Below are positions 16,931 to 26,428 of a stretch of DNA of 64,000 nucleotides, piece after piece; positions within the stretch are counted from its first letter, which is position 1; each line of letters starts with the position of its first letter. This DNA is from Geminicoccaceae bacterium. GTDB lineage: Bacteria > Pseudomonadota > Alphaproteobacteria > Geminicoccales > Geminicoccaceae. The notes under the pieces were generated by a model. That model had not been told where the DNA came from. It saw only the letters and a program-made list of their open reading frames with translations, and searched no databases. The position numbers and the translations under genes were made by a program. The stretch covers positions 1,550,001 through 1,614,000 of the forward strand of contig JACKIM010000002.1 in assembly GCA_020638465.1 (NCBI GenBank), in the 5' to 3' direction.

Positions 16931-17902
16931 TCACTCCTCCTTGTCCCAATCGGCGATTGCAGAATAGGGAATAGCTTCTGGCGACAAGCCCAGCCATGCG
17001 AGACCTTCGACGAAATGCCGTGGAGGATCGGCCTTGACCGACAGTGGCGGACGACCACCGGACCGCGGCAGAAAAAGCTCCCGCGCGTGCAGCATCAGCC
17101 CGGCCGGTGCGGTCGATGGCCGCTCGCCGCCATACTTGCCATCGCCCATGATGGGAGTTCCGATGGCTTCCATGTGGGCGCGCAACTGGTGCGTGCGGCC
17201 GGTAACGGGCATCAGTCCAACCCAAGCCCCGATCTTGCCCGAACGGGCAATGACGCGAAAATCGGTCTGCGCCCTGCGGGCATCAATGGCTTCGGATGTC
17301 ATCCGTTCCTGCCCCGGCGGACCCGACTTGCCGAGGCGCAAATCGATCAGCCCCTCGTTCCGCTCCGGCTTTCCCTGAACGACCGCCCAATACAGCTTGC
17401 GTACGCTGTGGCCCTGAAAGGCATGCATGAGTTCGCGCGCCACCGCCGCATTCCTTGCCAGCACCAGCACCCCGCTGGTATCGCGGTCGAGCCTGTGGAC
17501 CAGCCGTGGCCGTGCGCTCTCCTTGCCAAAGGCGTCGAGCATGCCGTCAACATGCCGCGTCGTCTTCGACCCGCCCTGCACCGCGAGCCCCGCAGGCTTG
17601 TCGATGACGATCAGTTCGTCATCTTCATGAATCACCAGCGAACGGATGAATCTTGCATCGCGTTCAGAGACACCGGGTCGCTCGCGCCTTTCGGCGACCT
17701 CCAGCGGCGGAATGCGCACGCTTTGTCCGGGCTGAACCCGGTCACCCGCCTTGACACGCTTGCCGTCGAGCCGGAACTGGCCGGTACGCAACAGTTTTTG
17801 CAGCTGGACATGGCCCAGCGCCGGATAGTGCTTCTTCACCCAGCGATCGAAGCGCTGATCGCCATCACCCTCGGCGATCTCGACGATACGCACACCGCTC
17901 AC
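16931..17902 (-). CDS. RluA-family 23S rRNA pseudouridine synthase (RluC-like)
   Basis: A 323-aa protein with an N-terminal S4 RNA-binding domain (RFDRWVKKHYPALGHVQLQK, about 17-75) and the RluA catalytic domain with HRLDRDTSGVLVLARN, which holds the catalytic Asp, followed by PVTGRTHQLRAHM. The S4 domain favours RluC or RluD over RluA itself; which uridines it modifies cannot be told. It overlaps the end of rarA by 4 bp and closes the rplQ-degP-rarA-rluC run. Confidence 0.9.
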   Translation of the reverse strand: MSGVRIVEIAEGDGDQRFDRWVKKHYPALGHVQLQKLLRTGQFRLDGKRVKAGDRVQPGQSVRIPPLEVAERRERPGVSERDARFIRSLVIHEDDELIVIDKPAGLAVQGGSKTTRHVDGMLDAFGKESARPRLVHRLDRDTSGVLVLARNAAVARELMHAFQGHSVRKLYWAVVQGKPERNEGLIDLRLGKSGPPGQERMTSEAIDARRAQTDFRVIARSGKIGAWVGLMPVTGRTHQLRAHMEAIGTPIMGDGKYGGERPSTAPAGLMLHARELFLPRSGGRPPLSVKADPPRHFVEGLAWLGLSPEAIPYSAIADWDKEE

Positions 17903-19227
17903 CGCTGCCGCTCCCTGCGCATCCGTTCCAGCTCCTCGATACGCTCACCCAGCGATGCCTCGAATCCCTCTTCCGTCGGCCTGTAATAGCACTGCCGATC
18001 CATACCTTCCGGGAAATAGTTCTGGCCCGAAAAGCGATCCGGAGCATCATGATCATACTGATAGCCACGCCCGTAGCCGATCTCCTTCATCAGACTCGTC
18101 GGCGCGTTGAGTATGTGAGCCGGCGGCATCAACGAACCGTGTTCCCGCGCCGACGCCATGGCCGACTTCATCGCCACATAGACCGCATTGGACTTGGGAG
18201 CCAGCGCCAGCTCGACGGCACACTGTCCCAACATCAGCTCGCCCTCCGGCGAACCGAGGCGCTCATAGGCCTCGACGGCGGCAAGTGCACGGGCAACGCT
18301 GTTCGGGTCGGCCAGTCCGATATCTTCGGCCGCCATCCGCACCAGACGCCTGCCGATGAAACGCGGATCTTCCCCGCCCTGCAACATCCGGCAAAGCCAG
18401 TAGAGCGCCGCATCGGGATCGCTGCCACGAATGGATTTGTGCAGAGCCGAGACAAGATTGTAGTGCGCCTCGTACTGTCGGTCATAGACAGGCACGCGGC
18501 GTTGCAGGACTGCAGCAAGCCCTTCAACGTCCAGCACCGGCTCGTCCGGCAGATCGGCAATACTCTCCAGCATGTTCAGCAAATAGCGGCCGTCGCCGTC
18601 TGCAAGCTCCACCAACCGCAACCGGGCCTCGTCGGTAAGCGGCAGAACCTGCCCGAGCTCGGTTTCCGCGCGCTTCACCAGCTCCTGCAACGCATCATGC
18701 GAAAGCCGCTCCATCACCAGCACATGGCAACGTGAAATCAGGGCGGGATTGAGCGCAAAGGACGGATTTTCGGTCGTGGCCCCGACCAGGGTCACCGTAC
18801 CGTCTTCGACCTCGTGCAGCAGTCCATCCTGCTGCGCCTTGTTGTAACGATGTATCTCATCAATGAAGAGGATCGGCCGACCGCCACGCGCGCGGATCTT
18901 CCTCGCTTCCTGGAATGCCCTGCGAAGGTCAGCCACACCGGACAGCACGGCCGACAGCGGAATGAGCAATTCTCCCACTTCCCGTGCCAGCATGCGTGCG
19001 AGCGTCGTCTTGCCACAACCGGGGGGACCCCAGAGGATGAGTGAGGACAGGCGGTGACGCTCGATCATTCGTGCCAACGGTGCACCACCGCTCAGGATCT
19101 TCTCCTGACCCACCAAATCTCGCAGCCGGGAAGGTCGCAGGCGGTCGGCCAAGGGGGCCACGCTGCCGCCCGGCGGCGGCGGTGCCGCAGCCCCGTCGCC
19201 CGCCAGGCCACCAAACAGATCGTTCAT
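17899..19227 (-). CDS. rarA: Replication-associated recombination protein A (MgsA/RarA AAA+ ATPase)
   Basis: A 442-aa clamp-loader-like ATPase acting at stalled replication forks. Walker A GPPGCGKTT, Walker B ILFIDEIHR, sensor 1 GATTENPSF, and the C-terminal tetramerisation domain with RRLVRMAAEDIGLADP and GYGRGYQYDHDAPD. The ATG at 19227 (MNDLFGGL, the family start) is preferred over 19281; it overlaps the degP stop as ATGA, suggesting coupled translation. Confidence 0.94.
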   Translation of the reverse strand: MNDLFGGLAGDGAAAPPPPGGSVAPLADRLRPSRLRDLVGQEKILSGGAPLARMIERHRLSSLILWGPPGCGKTTLARMLAREVGELLIPLSAVLSGVADLRRAFQEARKIRARGGRPILFIDEIHRYNKAQQDGLLHEVEDGTVTLVGATTENPSFALNPALISRCHVLVMERLSHDALQELVKRAETELGQVLPLTDEARLRLVELADGDGRYLLNMLESIADLPDEPVLDVEGLAAVLQRRVPVYDRQYEAHYNLVSALHKSIRGSDPDAALYWLCRMLQGGEDPRFIGRRLVRMAAEDIGLADPNSVARALAAVEAYERLGSPEGELMLGQCAVELALAPKSNAVYVAMKSAMASAREHGSLMPPAHILNAPTSLMKEIGYGRGYQYDHDAPDRFSGQNYFPEGMDRQCYYRPTEEGFEASLGERIEELERMRRERQR

Positions 19228-20684
19228 CCAGCGACCGTAAGATTGTAGTCTTGACCACCTCGCCGGATTGTCAGCTTCCACTGACGGTGTTGGCGTTCGA
19301 GGGATTGTTTCAACTGCCTGACATTCCCCACATTTTCACCATTGACCGCTACGATCTCATCGCCTGCCTGCAGACGCAATCTTGACGCATAACCTCGGCG
19401 CTTGAGTGTCACGACGACGACCCCTTGATCGAACATGTCGATCCCGATTTCCTCATTGAAGGCTGGCGACATGTTCGCAACCGATAGACCATCAAGAGGA
19501 TGCCGTCCCTCAAGCAGGGTTTCGTCGGGTGCCGGCTCGCGCGGTGCCGGCTCCACATTGAGTTCCACATCGATCAGTCTCCCATCGCGCCAACGTCGCA
19601 CACGGACCTTCTCGCCCATGGGCTGAAGCGCCAACCGCAGATTGAGACCGGGCAGGTCGTACACCTCGACGCCATTGACCGCGACAATGACATCGCGTTC
19701 ACGCAAGCCGGCACGCTCCGCGCTGCCACCGGGATAGACCCGGTTGACGAGCACGCCCACGGGCCGGTCCAATCCCAGTGCCGACGCGACCCCCGGATCG
19801 ATCATTTGCACGGCTGCCCCCAGCCAGGGGCGCCTGACCGTGCCCTGTGAATCGATACTGAGTATCTGTGCCCTGACAAGATTGGCGGGAATGGCAAAGC
19901 CGATGCCGATCGAACCGCCGGTTCCGCGCGTGAAGATCGCGGTATTGATGCCCACCAGCGAGCCATCGACACCTACCAGCGCCCCGCCGGAATTGCCCGG
20001 GTTGATCGCGGCGTCGGTCTGGATGAACGAAACCTCGCGATCGACACCGGGCGATATCCGGGACTTTGCGGAAACAATACCGCTGGTGACTGTCTGTCCA
20101 ATGCCGAACGGATTGCCGATGGCGAGGACAAGATCGCCGACTTCGATCCGATCGCTGTCTCCCAGTGGCAGAACCGGTAGATTCCCGGTCTTCCCGTCGA
20201 TCTGCAGAAACGCCAGGTCGGCCCGATCATCCGCTGAAACCACATGTGCGGGAAACTCCCGCCGGTCCTGCAGGATGACCCTGATCTCATCGGCTCCATC
20301 GATCACGTGATTGTTCGTCACGATCAGGCCATCGCCTCGAACGAGCACTCCGGAACCGAGCGAGCTCTGTTCACGCTGCCGAGCTGGTGAATCAAAATCC
20401 CGGAAAAAATGTCGGAAAAACAGATCGCCGGCAAAGAGATCCCGGCGAACCTCGACCTGCTTGCGCGAGGTGACACTCACGACTGCCGGTGCTGCCGAAC
20501 GCACCACGGGGGCAAAACTCAAGCTGATCTGGGCACGATCCGCAGGTACCGTACCAGATGCAGATGCCCTGGGACCAACCATGGTCGACCAGGACACAAG
20601 AAAAAAGGCGAGTACCAACCAAGGCGCCCGCCCTCTTCCCAAGGTCAAGATGGAACGACGCAGCTCAGGCCGCGAGTTCGACAT
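19224..20684 (-). CDS. DegP/HtrA-type periplasmic serine protease
   Basis: A 486-aa protein with a signal anchor (WLVLAFFLVSWSTMVGPRAS). The trypsin-like domain has the catalytic His in VTNNHVIDG, Asp in SADDRADLAFLQ and Ser in INPGNSGGALVG. Two PDZ domains follow (about 270-370 and 400-485). It degrades or holds misfolded envelope proteins. ATG at 20684 follows GAGGAGGAGG and overlaps the end of rplQ by 20 bp; upstream in-frame codons lie inside rplQ and lack a signal-like context. Confidence 0.92.
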   Translation of the reverse strand: MSNSRPELRRSILTLGRGRAPWLVLAFFLVSWSTMVGPRASASGTVPADRAQISLSFAPVVRSAAPAVVSVTSRKQVEVRRDLFAGDLFFRHFFRDFDSPARQREQSSLGSGVLVRGDGLIVTNNHVIDGADEIRVILQDRREFPAHVVSADDRADLAFLQIDGKTGNLPVLPLGDSDRIEVGDLVLAIGNPFGIGQTVTSGIVSAKSRISPGVDREVSFIQTDAAINPGNSGGALVGVDGSLVGINTAIFTRGTGGSIGIGFAIPANLVRAQILSIDSQGTVRRPWLGAAVQMIDPGVASALGLDRPVGVLVNRVYPGGSAERAGLRERDVIVAVNGVEVYDLPGLNLRLALQPMGEKVRVRRWRDGRLIDVELNVEPAPREPAPDETLLEGRHPLDGLSVANMSPAFNEEIGIDMFDQGVVVVTLKRRGYASRLRLQAGDEIVAVNGENVGNVRQLKQSLERQHRQWKLTIRRGGQDYNLTVAG

Positions 20685-21096
20685 CCTCCTCCTCACCCAC
20701 ATTCTGCGGCGGACCGGAATCCTGCCCCTTCGCCTTGACATCACGATCAACGAACTCGATGACCGCCATTGGCGCGTTGTCTCCGTAACGGAAACCCGCC
20801 TTGAGAACGCGGACATAACCGCCCATCCTCGACTCGTATCGAGGGCCAAGCACGTCGATCAACTTTGCCGCCGTCCTCTCGCACCGCGTCCGGGCAATCA
20901 ACAATCGCCGGCTGTGAAGGTCACCGCGCTTGCCCAGCGTCACCAGTTTCTCGACAACAGGACGAAGCTCCTTGGCCTTCGGGAGTGTCGTCACTATCTG
21001 CTCATGCTTTACGAGCGCCTGGGCCATGTTGGCAAAAAGGGCCCGACGATGAGACGCCGTACGGTTCAGCTTGCGGCCACTATTGCGATGTCGCAT
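20665..21096 (-). CDS. rplQ: 50S ribosomal protein L17
   Basis: A 143-aa protein, MRHRNSGRKLNRTASHRRAL, the invariant L17 opening. The family core ends near residue 118; the acidic C-terminal tail EEEDVELAA is an extension common in alphaproteobacteria. L17 lies by the exit tunnel of the large subunit. Last gene of the alpha operon, 139 bp after rpoA; its end overlaps the degP start. Confidence 0.97.
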   Translation of the reverse strand: MRHRNSGRKLNRTASHRRALFANMAQALVKHEQIVTTLPKAKELRPVVEKLVTLGKRGDLHSRRLLIARTRCERTAAKLIDVLGPRYESRMGGYVRVLKAGFRYGDNAPMAVIEFVDRDVKAKGQDSGPPQNVGEEEDVELAA

Positions 21097-21235
21097 GGCA
21101 TCCTACCGGCAACAAGCCGGCCTCCTTCTCGATTGTTCCGTCCGGTGCCAGAGCCGCCAGACAGATGTCATGATTTCACGGACGCTTCTTATCGTCGAAA
21201 CCACGAGGCTTCAACATCATCAAGGCACAACGGGA

Positions 21236-22252
21236 TCAGAAAGGTTCCTCTACCTTGCGGGCAAGCTCCTCGATATTTTCCGGCGGCCAACCGGACACAT
21301 CCATACCAAGGTGCAATCCCATCTGGGCCAGCACCTCCTTGATCTCGTTCAGCGATTTCCTGCCGAAATTCGGCGTCCGCAGCATCTCTCCCTCGGTTTT
21401 CTGAACCAGATCGCCGATATAGACGATGTTGTCGTTCTTGAGACAGTTCGCCGATCGTACCGACAACTCCAGTTCGTCGACCTTGCGCAGCAAGTTCGGG
21501 TTGAACGGCAACTCGGGACGGCGTTCCTGCGGCTGCTGAAGGTTCGGTTCCTCGAAATTGATGAACGGTTGCAGCTGATCCTGAACGATACGCGCAGCCA
21601 ATGCCACAGCATCGTCAGGGGCGACCGAGCCATCCGTCTCGATCGTCAACGTGAGACGATCATAATCGGTCTGCTGCCCAACCCGGGCATTGTCCACCCT
21701 GTAGGCGACCTTTCGGACCGGGCTGTAGATGGCGTCAATGGCGATCAGGCCAATGGGCGCATCCTCGGACTTGTTGAGCGATGAGGGGACATAGCCCTTG
21801 CCGATACCGACCGTCAGCTCCACGCTCAGCGAACCGCCCTCATCGACATGACAGATGACGTGATCGGGATCCATGATCTCGACATCATGCCCCGTCTCGA
21901 TCATGCCCGCCGTGACGACACATGGCCCTTCCGCCTTGAGATAGACCCGCTTGGGAGAATCACTGTGCAGCCGGAGACCGACGGTCTTCAGGTTGAGGAC
22001 GATATCCGTCACGTCCTCGCGAACACCCGCAATCGACGAGAATTCATGAAGAACGCCATCGATATGCACCGCGGTAATCGCGGCCCCCTGCAACGACGAC
22101 AACAACACGCGACGAAGCGCGTTTCCGACCGTAATCCCAAAACCACGCTCGAGAGGTTCGGCGATAATCGTCGCTTCGCGATCGGGCCGGCGACCCGGCT
22201 GGATATTGAGCTTTTGCGGCTTGATCAGCTCTTGCCAGTTTCTCTGGAGCAC
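21236..22252 (-). CDS. rpoA: RNA polymerase subunit alpha
   Basis: A 338-aa protein. The N-terminal domain for dimerisation and assembly has PLERGFGITVGNALRRVLLS; the C-terminal domain (about 250-338) has LELSVRSANCLKNDNIVYIG and PNFGRKSLNEIKEVL, the alpha-CTD that binds UP elements and activators such as FNR. Single ATG at 22252. 108 bp separate it from rpsK, longer than most gaps in this cluster. Confidence 0.98.
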   Translation of the reverse strand: MLQRNWQELIKPQKLNIQPGRRPDREATIIAEPLERGFGITVGNALRRVLLSSLQGAAITAVHIDGVLHEFSSIAGVREDVTDIVLNLKTVGLRLHSDSPKRVYLKAEGPCVVTAGMIETGHDVEIMDPDHVICHVDEGGSLSVELTVGIGKGYVPSSLNKSEDAPIGLIAIDAIYSPVRKVAYRVDNARVGQQTDYDRLTLTIETDGSVAPDDAVALAARIVQDQLQPFINFEEPNLQQPQERRPELPFNPNLLRKVDELELSVRSANCLKNDNIVYIGDLVQKTEGEMLRTPNFGRKSLNEIKEVLAQMGLHLGMDVSGWPPENIEELARKVEEPF

Positions 22253-22360
22253 CAGATTACCTCGCAGACTCAGTGATGAACCCTGTCAAGTGCACTTGAG
22301 GTCGCCCGCATCACGATCGGGCGACCCTTAACGCTGTAGTAGCATGGCCTTGAAGACGGC

Positions 22361-22747
22361 CTAGACCCGTCGACGCTTCCGCGGCCGACACCCATTATGC
22401 GGGATCGGCGTGACATCCCGTATAGTGGTTACGGCAAAACCGGCAGCCTGAAGCGCCCGGAGCGCCGACTCCCGCCCCGAACCGGGACCCTTGACAAAAA
22501 CCTCCAAGGTTTTCATCCCGTGCTCCATTGCCTTGCGGGCCGCATTTTCCGCCGCCACCTGCGCCGCGAATGGAGTTGACTTCCTTGATCCCTTGAAACC
22601 TTGCGCACCGGCACTGGACCACGCAATCGCGTTACCCTGCGCGTCCGTGATGGTGATCATGGTATTATTGAACGTAGCATTCACATGCGCCACGCCCGAG
22701 GTAATATTTTTCCGCTCTCTGCGGCGAAGCCTGGTTTCGGCAGCCAT
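22361..22747 (-). CDS. rpsK: 30S ribosomal protein S11
   Basis: A 128-aa protein with GVAHVNATFNNTMITITDAQ and the C-terminal IRDVTPIPHNGCRPRKRRRV. Forms part of the platform near the mRNA exit and contacts S18 and S21. 3 bp after rpsM, so the two are translated in tandem. Confidence 0.98.
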   Translation of the reverse strand: MAAETRLRRRERKNITSGVAHVNATFNNTMITITDAQGNAIAWSSAGAQGFKGSRKSTPFAAQVAAENAARKAMEHGMKTLEVFVKGPGSGRESALRALQAAGFAVTTIRDVTPIPHNGCRPRKRRRV

Positions 22748-22750
22748 GTC

Positions 22751-23128
22751 TTACTTCTTGACCTTCTTCTTGCCGGCAATGGCGCGGGCTGGCCCCTTGC
22801 GCGTGCGAGCATTGGTGTGCGTCCGTTGACCACGCACCGGCAGTCCCTTGCGATGACGCAGGCCGCGATAACAACCGAGATCCATGAGCCGCTTGATGCT
22901 CATGGCCACTTCGCGACGAAGATCGCCCTCGACTTTGATATCGCGGTCGATCTTTTCACGAATACGGGAAAGCTCCGCGTCGGAGAGTTCATTCACCCGA
23001 CGATCATAGGGCACCTCGACTTCGTCGAGGAGCTGCTTCGAAGTCGTGCGCCCAATCCCGTATATATAGGTCAAAGCGACCCAAACCGGTTTTTGCGCAG
23101 GAACATTCACACCGGCGATACGCGCCAC
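22751..23128 (-). CDS. rpsM: 30S ribosomal protein S13
   Basis: A 125-aa protein, (V)ARIAGVNVPAQKPVWVALTY, ending RTRKGPARAIAGKKKVKK. S13 sits in the head and bridges to L5. The GTG at 23128 is chosen because it gives the family N-terminus and follows GGGAG at 8 nt; another GTG at 23143 would add five residues absent from the family. Confidence 0.96.
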   Translation of the reverse strand: MARIAGVNVPAQKPVWVALTYIYGIGRTTSKQLLDEVEVPYDRRVNELSDAELSRIREKIDRDIKVEGDLRREVAMSIKRLMDLGCYRGLRHRKGLPVRGQRTHTNARTRKGPARAIAGKKKVKK

Positions 23129-23236
23129 CTGCCTGTCTCCCACTCAACTACTGACATGGCATATGTCAAAACAAAAGCATACCGCCACGCAGACCCGCGC
23201 GGAGGACGCCTGACTATAGGTCCTTGAGCCAACGTG

Positions 23237-23815
23237 TCAATTGTGGGCTTCAAGGACCCGTTCGATTTCCGACGTCACCTCGTCAATCGACGCCATTCCG
23301 TCGATCGTCCGGATGAGTCCCTTGTCACGATAGACCGGCAATACGGGAGCGGTCTGATCGTAATAGACCTGAAGACGCTTCTTCAGCGTCTCGACATTAT
23401 CGTCGCTTCGCGCACCGCCACTCTCACGACTCCGATTCTCGATCCGTTCGACCAAGGCATCGTCGTCGACCTGAATGAGAAGAACGGCGTCAATCTTCTT
23501 TTTCTTGCGTGCGAGCATTTGATCAAGAGCATGAGCCTGCGGCACGGTACGGGGAAAACCGTCCAGAATGAATCCCCTTGCGCAATCGGGCTGTTCGATC
23601 CGCTCCGAAACAACACCACAAATGATCTCGTCGGAAACCAATTTGCCCGCATCCATGACCGCCTTGGCTTGCTTGCCGATATCGGTCCCGGCCGCCACAG
23701 CGTCCCTCAACATGTCTCCCGTCGAAAGATGGGCCAAACCAAAACGTTCCTTGATGCGCAGGGCCTGGGTACCCTTCCCTGCACCAGGAGGGCCAAATAA
23801 AATAATGTTGATCAA
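23237..23815 (-). CDS. adk: Adenylate kinase, short-LID form
   Basis: A 192-aa enzyme, P-loop GPPGAGKGTQ, with STGDMLRDAV and FILDGFPRTVPQ. The LID region between about 125 and 145 (ENRSRESGGARSDDN) is short and has no zinc-binding cysteines, as in most alphaproteobacteria. Interconverts ATP + AMP and 2 ADP. Overlaps the end of secY by 4 bp; 108 bp separate it from rpsM. Confidence 0.97.
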   Translation of the reverse strand: MINIILFGPPGAGKGTQALRIKERFGLAHLSTGDMLRDAVAAGTDIGKQAKAVMDAGKLVSDEIICGVVSERIEQPDCARGFILDGFPRTVPQAHALDQMLARKKKKIDAVLLIQVDDDALVERIENRSRESGGARSDDNVETLKKRLQVYYDQTAPVLPVYRDKGLIRTIDGMASIDEVTSEIERVLEAHN

Positions 23816-25155
23816 CGTCGTCCTCTCAGTCTCGCCTTCTTGATGAGGCCTTCATACTGATGTGCGATCAAATGGGACTGGACCTGCGCCACTGTGTCCA
23901 TGGTCACCGAAACAACAATCAGTAGGCTCGTACCACCAAAATAGAAGGGTACGGCATATTGAGAGATCAGGATCTCCGGCAAAATGCACACGGCGGCAAG
24001 ATATAGGGCGCCCACGACGGTTAACCGGGTCAATACATAGTCAAGATAGTCGGCGGTTCGCTGCCCGGGCCGTATACCTGGAATGAACCCGCCATGCTTC
24101 TTGAGATTGTCGGCAGTTTCCTTGGGATTAAACACTATCGACGTGTAGAAAAATGCAAAAAACATGATAAGCCCGATGTAGAGAACAAAGAACAGCGGCT
24201 GTCCTCTTCCCAACAGCGCGCTCACCGTCGCCAGAATGCCCCCACTGGCCCCCGGGCCCGCAAAGCTGCCAAGCGTCGCCGGCAACAGCAGTAGTGAACT
24301 CGCAAAAATAGCGGGAATAACACCGGAGGTGTTGAGTTTGAGAGGCAAGTGAGAACTTTCGCCGCCAAACATGCGATTTCCCTGCTGCCGCTTGGGATAC
24401 TGCACCAGAATACGTCGCTGTGCTCTTTCCATGAATACGATAAACGCGATGACGGCGACGGCGAGAACCAGAATGAACAGGATCAGGAGCGTCGAAATGG
24501 CGCCGGTACGACCAAGCTCAAAGAGACTCGCGACGGCTCCGGGCAACTGCGCGATAATGCCGGTAAATATGATCAACGAAATTCCATTACCGATACCGCG
24601 CGCCGTGATCTGCTCACCAAGCCACATCAAAAACAGCGTCCCGCCAACAATGGTGATTACCGTGGTCGCCCGGAAAAACACCCCGGATTCAATCACGGCA
24701 GACCCACCGGGACCTTGCATCGCCTCAAGCCCCACTGCCAGACCATAAGCTTGAAATGCGGCTAGCAACACCGTGAGATAGCGGGTGTACTGGTTGATCT
24801 TTTTTCGTCCGCTTTCGCCCTCCTTCTTCATGGCCTCCACAGTGGGCGAAATAGCGGTCATCAGCTGCATGATGATGGAAGCTGAAATATAAGGAAGAAT
24901 GCCAAGTGCAAAAATGGACATCCTCTCCAAGGCGCCACCGGCGAACATGTTGAACATGCCCATGATGCCACCAGACTGCTGCTGGAAGATCTGCGCCATC
25001 ACTTCGGGGTCTATTCCCGGAAGCGGAATGTAGGTACCAATACGATAGACGATCAGACAACCGAGCGCGAACCAAATCCGCTTCTTGAGCTCCGTCGCCT
25101 TCGCGAAGACTCCGAAATTCAGGTTTGCCGCGAGTTGCTCCGCTACCGATGCCAT
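23812..25155 (-). CDS. secY: Preprotein translocase subunit SecY
   Basis: A 447-aa protein with ten membrane helices. Visible are FGVFAKATELKKRIWFALGC at the N-terminus, the plug region near GGALERMSIFALGILPYI, and PGIRPGQRTADYLDYVLTRL in the C5 loop region that contacts SecA and the ribosome. The central pore of the Sec translocon. It follows rplO and precedes adk, the standard end of the spc operon. Confidence 0.98.
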   Translation of the reverse strand: MASVAEQLAANLNFGVFAKATELKKRIWFALGCLIVYRIGTYIPLPGIDPEVMAQIFQQQSGGIMGMFNMFAGGALERMSIFALGILPYISASIIMQLMTAISPTVEAMKKEGESGRKKINQYTRYLTVLLAAFQAYGLAVGLEAMQGPGGSAVIESGVFFRATTVITIVGGTLFLMWLGEQITARGIGNGISLIIFTGIIAQLPGAVASLFELGRTGAISTLLILFILVLAVAVIAFIVFMERAQRRILVQYPKRQQGNRMFGGESSHLPLKLNTSGVIPAIFASSLLLLPATLGSFAGPGASGGILATVSALLGRGQPLFFVLYIGLIMFFAFFYTSIVFNPKETADNLKKHGGFIPGIRPGQRTADYLDYVLTRLTVVGALYLAAVCILPEILISQYAVPFYFGGTSLLIVVSVTMDTVAQVQSHLIAHQYEGLIKKARLRGRR

Positions 25156-25166
25156 AATCTATGCTC

Positions 25167-25646
25167 TCAGCCCTCTACGACAGCCGCACCGCCGGAAATC
25201 ACGACTTTCCCGCCAACCTTCTCGACAGCAGCCACCGCGGATGCCGACGCACCCGCTACTTCAATGGTCACCGGCTTGCTCAACTCGCCACGCCCAAGAA
25301 GGCGAAGACCATCCAGAGCGCGACGAACAACCCCAACTTTCACCAACAGATCGGCATCTACCGTTCCGCCCGCCTCGATCTTGCCGGTCTCTATTGCCAT
25401 CTCAAGTGTATCTAGGTTGATCACGGCAAATCGGAGGCGTCCGGGATTCTTGAAACCCCGCTTGGGCAACCGCCGATAGATCGGCATCTGACCGCCTTCG
25501 AAATAGCGCGATGCTCCGCCACTACGGGCTTTCTGCCCCTTGTGGCCCTTGCCGGAAGTCTTGCCCGTCCCCGAACCGATCCCACGACCAAGACGCTTGG
25601 GTGCCCTTCTGGAACCATCATTGTCCCGCAGCTCGTTCAATTGCAT
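25167..25646 (-). CDS. rplO: 50S ribosomal protein L15
   Basis: A 159-aa protein beginning MQLNELRDNDGSRRAPKRLG with the glycine-rich GRGIGSGTGKTSGKGHKGQK. The ATG at 25646 gives the conserved N-terminus; the in-frame ATG at 25685 would add 13 unrelated residues overlapping rpmD. A late assembly protein of the large subunit. Confidence 0.97.
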   Translation of the reverse strand: MQLNELRDNDGSRRAPKRLGRGIGSGTGKTSGKGHKGQKARSGGASRYFEGGQMPIYRRLPKRGFKNPGRLRFAVINLDTLEMAIETGKIEAGGTVDADLLVKVGVVRRALDGLRLLGRGELSKPVTIEVAGASASAVAAVEKVGGKVVISGGAAVVEG

Positions 25647-25659
25647 AATACTCTCCGCG

Positions 25660-25848
25660 TCAGCTGCCGACGCGCTCGACGTCAAGCAAGTGCTTCACTG
25701 TGTCAATACGCCCCCGATTGGTAGGTGTATCTTCCACAATCCTCGTACGGTGCAACTTGTTGAGCCCAAGCGCCACCAAGGTCTTCCGCTGATAAGCCGG
25801 CCGGCCAATGGGACTTCCGGTCTGCGTGATCTTGAATTTTTCCGCCAT
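25660..25848 (-). CDS. rpmD: 50S ribosomal protein L30
   Basis: A 62-aa protein, KITQTGSPIGRPAYQRKTLV followed by ALGLNKLHRTRIVEDTP, the bacterial L30 pattern. Lies between rpsE and rplO as usual, 9 bp from rpsE and 13 bp from rplO. Confidence 0.96.
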   Translation of the reverse strand: MAEKFKITQTGSPIGRPAYQRKTLVALGLNKLHRTRIVEDTPTNRGRIDTVKHLLDVERVGS

Positions 25849-25857
25849 CTTTCAGGC

Positions 25858-26415
25858 CTACTCCGACTTGAACTGTTCGCTGCCCTGATCATGGTCTCGG
25901 CGACCAACGATATCGCTCACCTTCTTGCCTCGCTTGGCCGCAATCGAACGCGGAGAATCCATTCCCTTCAGCGCCGCAAAAGTGGCCTTGACCATGTTGT
26001 GCGGGTTTGAACTGCCCGTCGACTTCGCAACGACATCACCTATACCCAGTGCCTCAAAAACCGCGCGCATCGGCCCGCCGGCAATGATACCCGTTCCGGG
26101 CGGTGCCGAGCGCAGCAGAACCCGGCCTGCACCAAATCGACCAACCGTATCATGATGCAGAGTACGCCCCTGGCGCAATGGCACGCGAATCATGGAACGC
26201 TTGGCTTGTTCCGTGGCTTTGCGAACCGCCTCGGGAACCTCCCTGGCCTTGCCGCTACCGTAACCGACGCGCCCCTTTCCATCACCAACGACGACAAGTG
26301 CGGAAAAGCCAAAACGCCGGCCACCCTTTACCACCTTCGCTACACGATTGACATTAACCAGCCGATCCGTGAGCTCGGAATCCTGACGGTCTTCGTTACC
26401 GCGACCTCGTGCCAT
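25858..26415 (-). CDS. rpsE: 30S ribosomal protein S5
   Basis: A 185-aa protein. The RNA-binding domain shows VNRVAKVVKGGRRFGFSALV and the second domain VLLRSAPPGTGIIAGGPMRA. S5 is important for decoding accuracy and lines the mRNA entry channel. The C-terminus DIVGRRDHDQGSEQFKSE is an extension compared with E. coli (166 aa). Confidence 0.97.
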   Translation of the reverse strand: MARGRGNEDRQDSELTDRLVNVNRVAKVVKGGRRFGFSALVVVGDGKGRVGYGSGKAREVPEAVRKATEQAKRSMIRVPLRQGRTLHHDTVGRFGAGRVLLRSAPPGTGIIAGGPMRAVFEALGIGDVVAKSTGSSNPHNMVKATFAALKGMDSPRSIAAKRGKKVSDIVGRRDHDQGSEQFKSE

Positions 26416-26428
26416 CTCAAATCCTCAC

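Noticed and set aside
15764..17986. A 740-codon open frame on the plus strand
   Set aside because: It crosses the IS1634 remnant and the whole pseudouridine synthase gene in antisense and shows no protein motifs.
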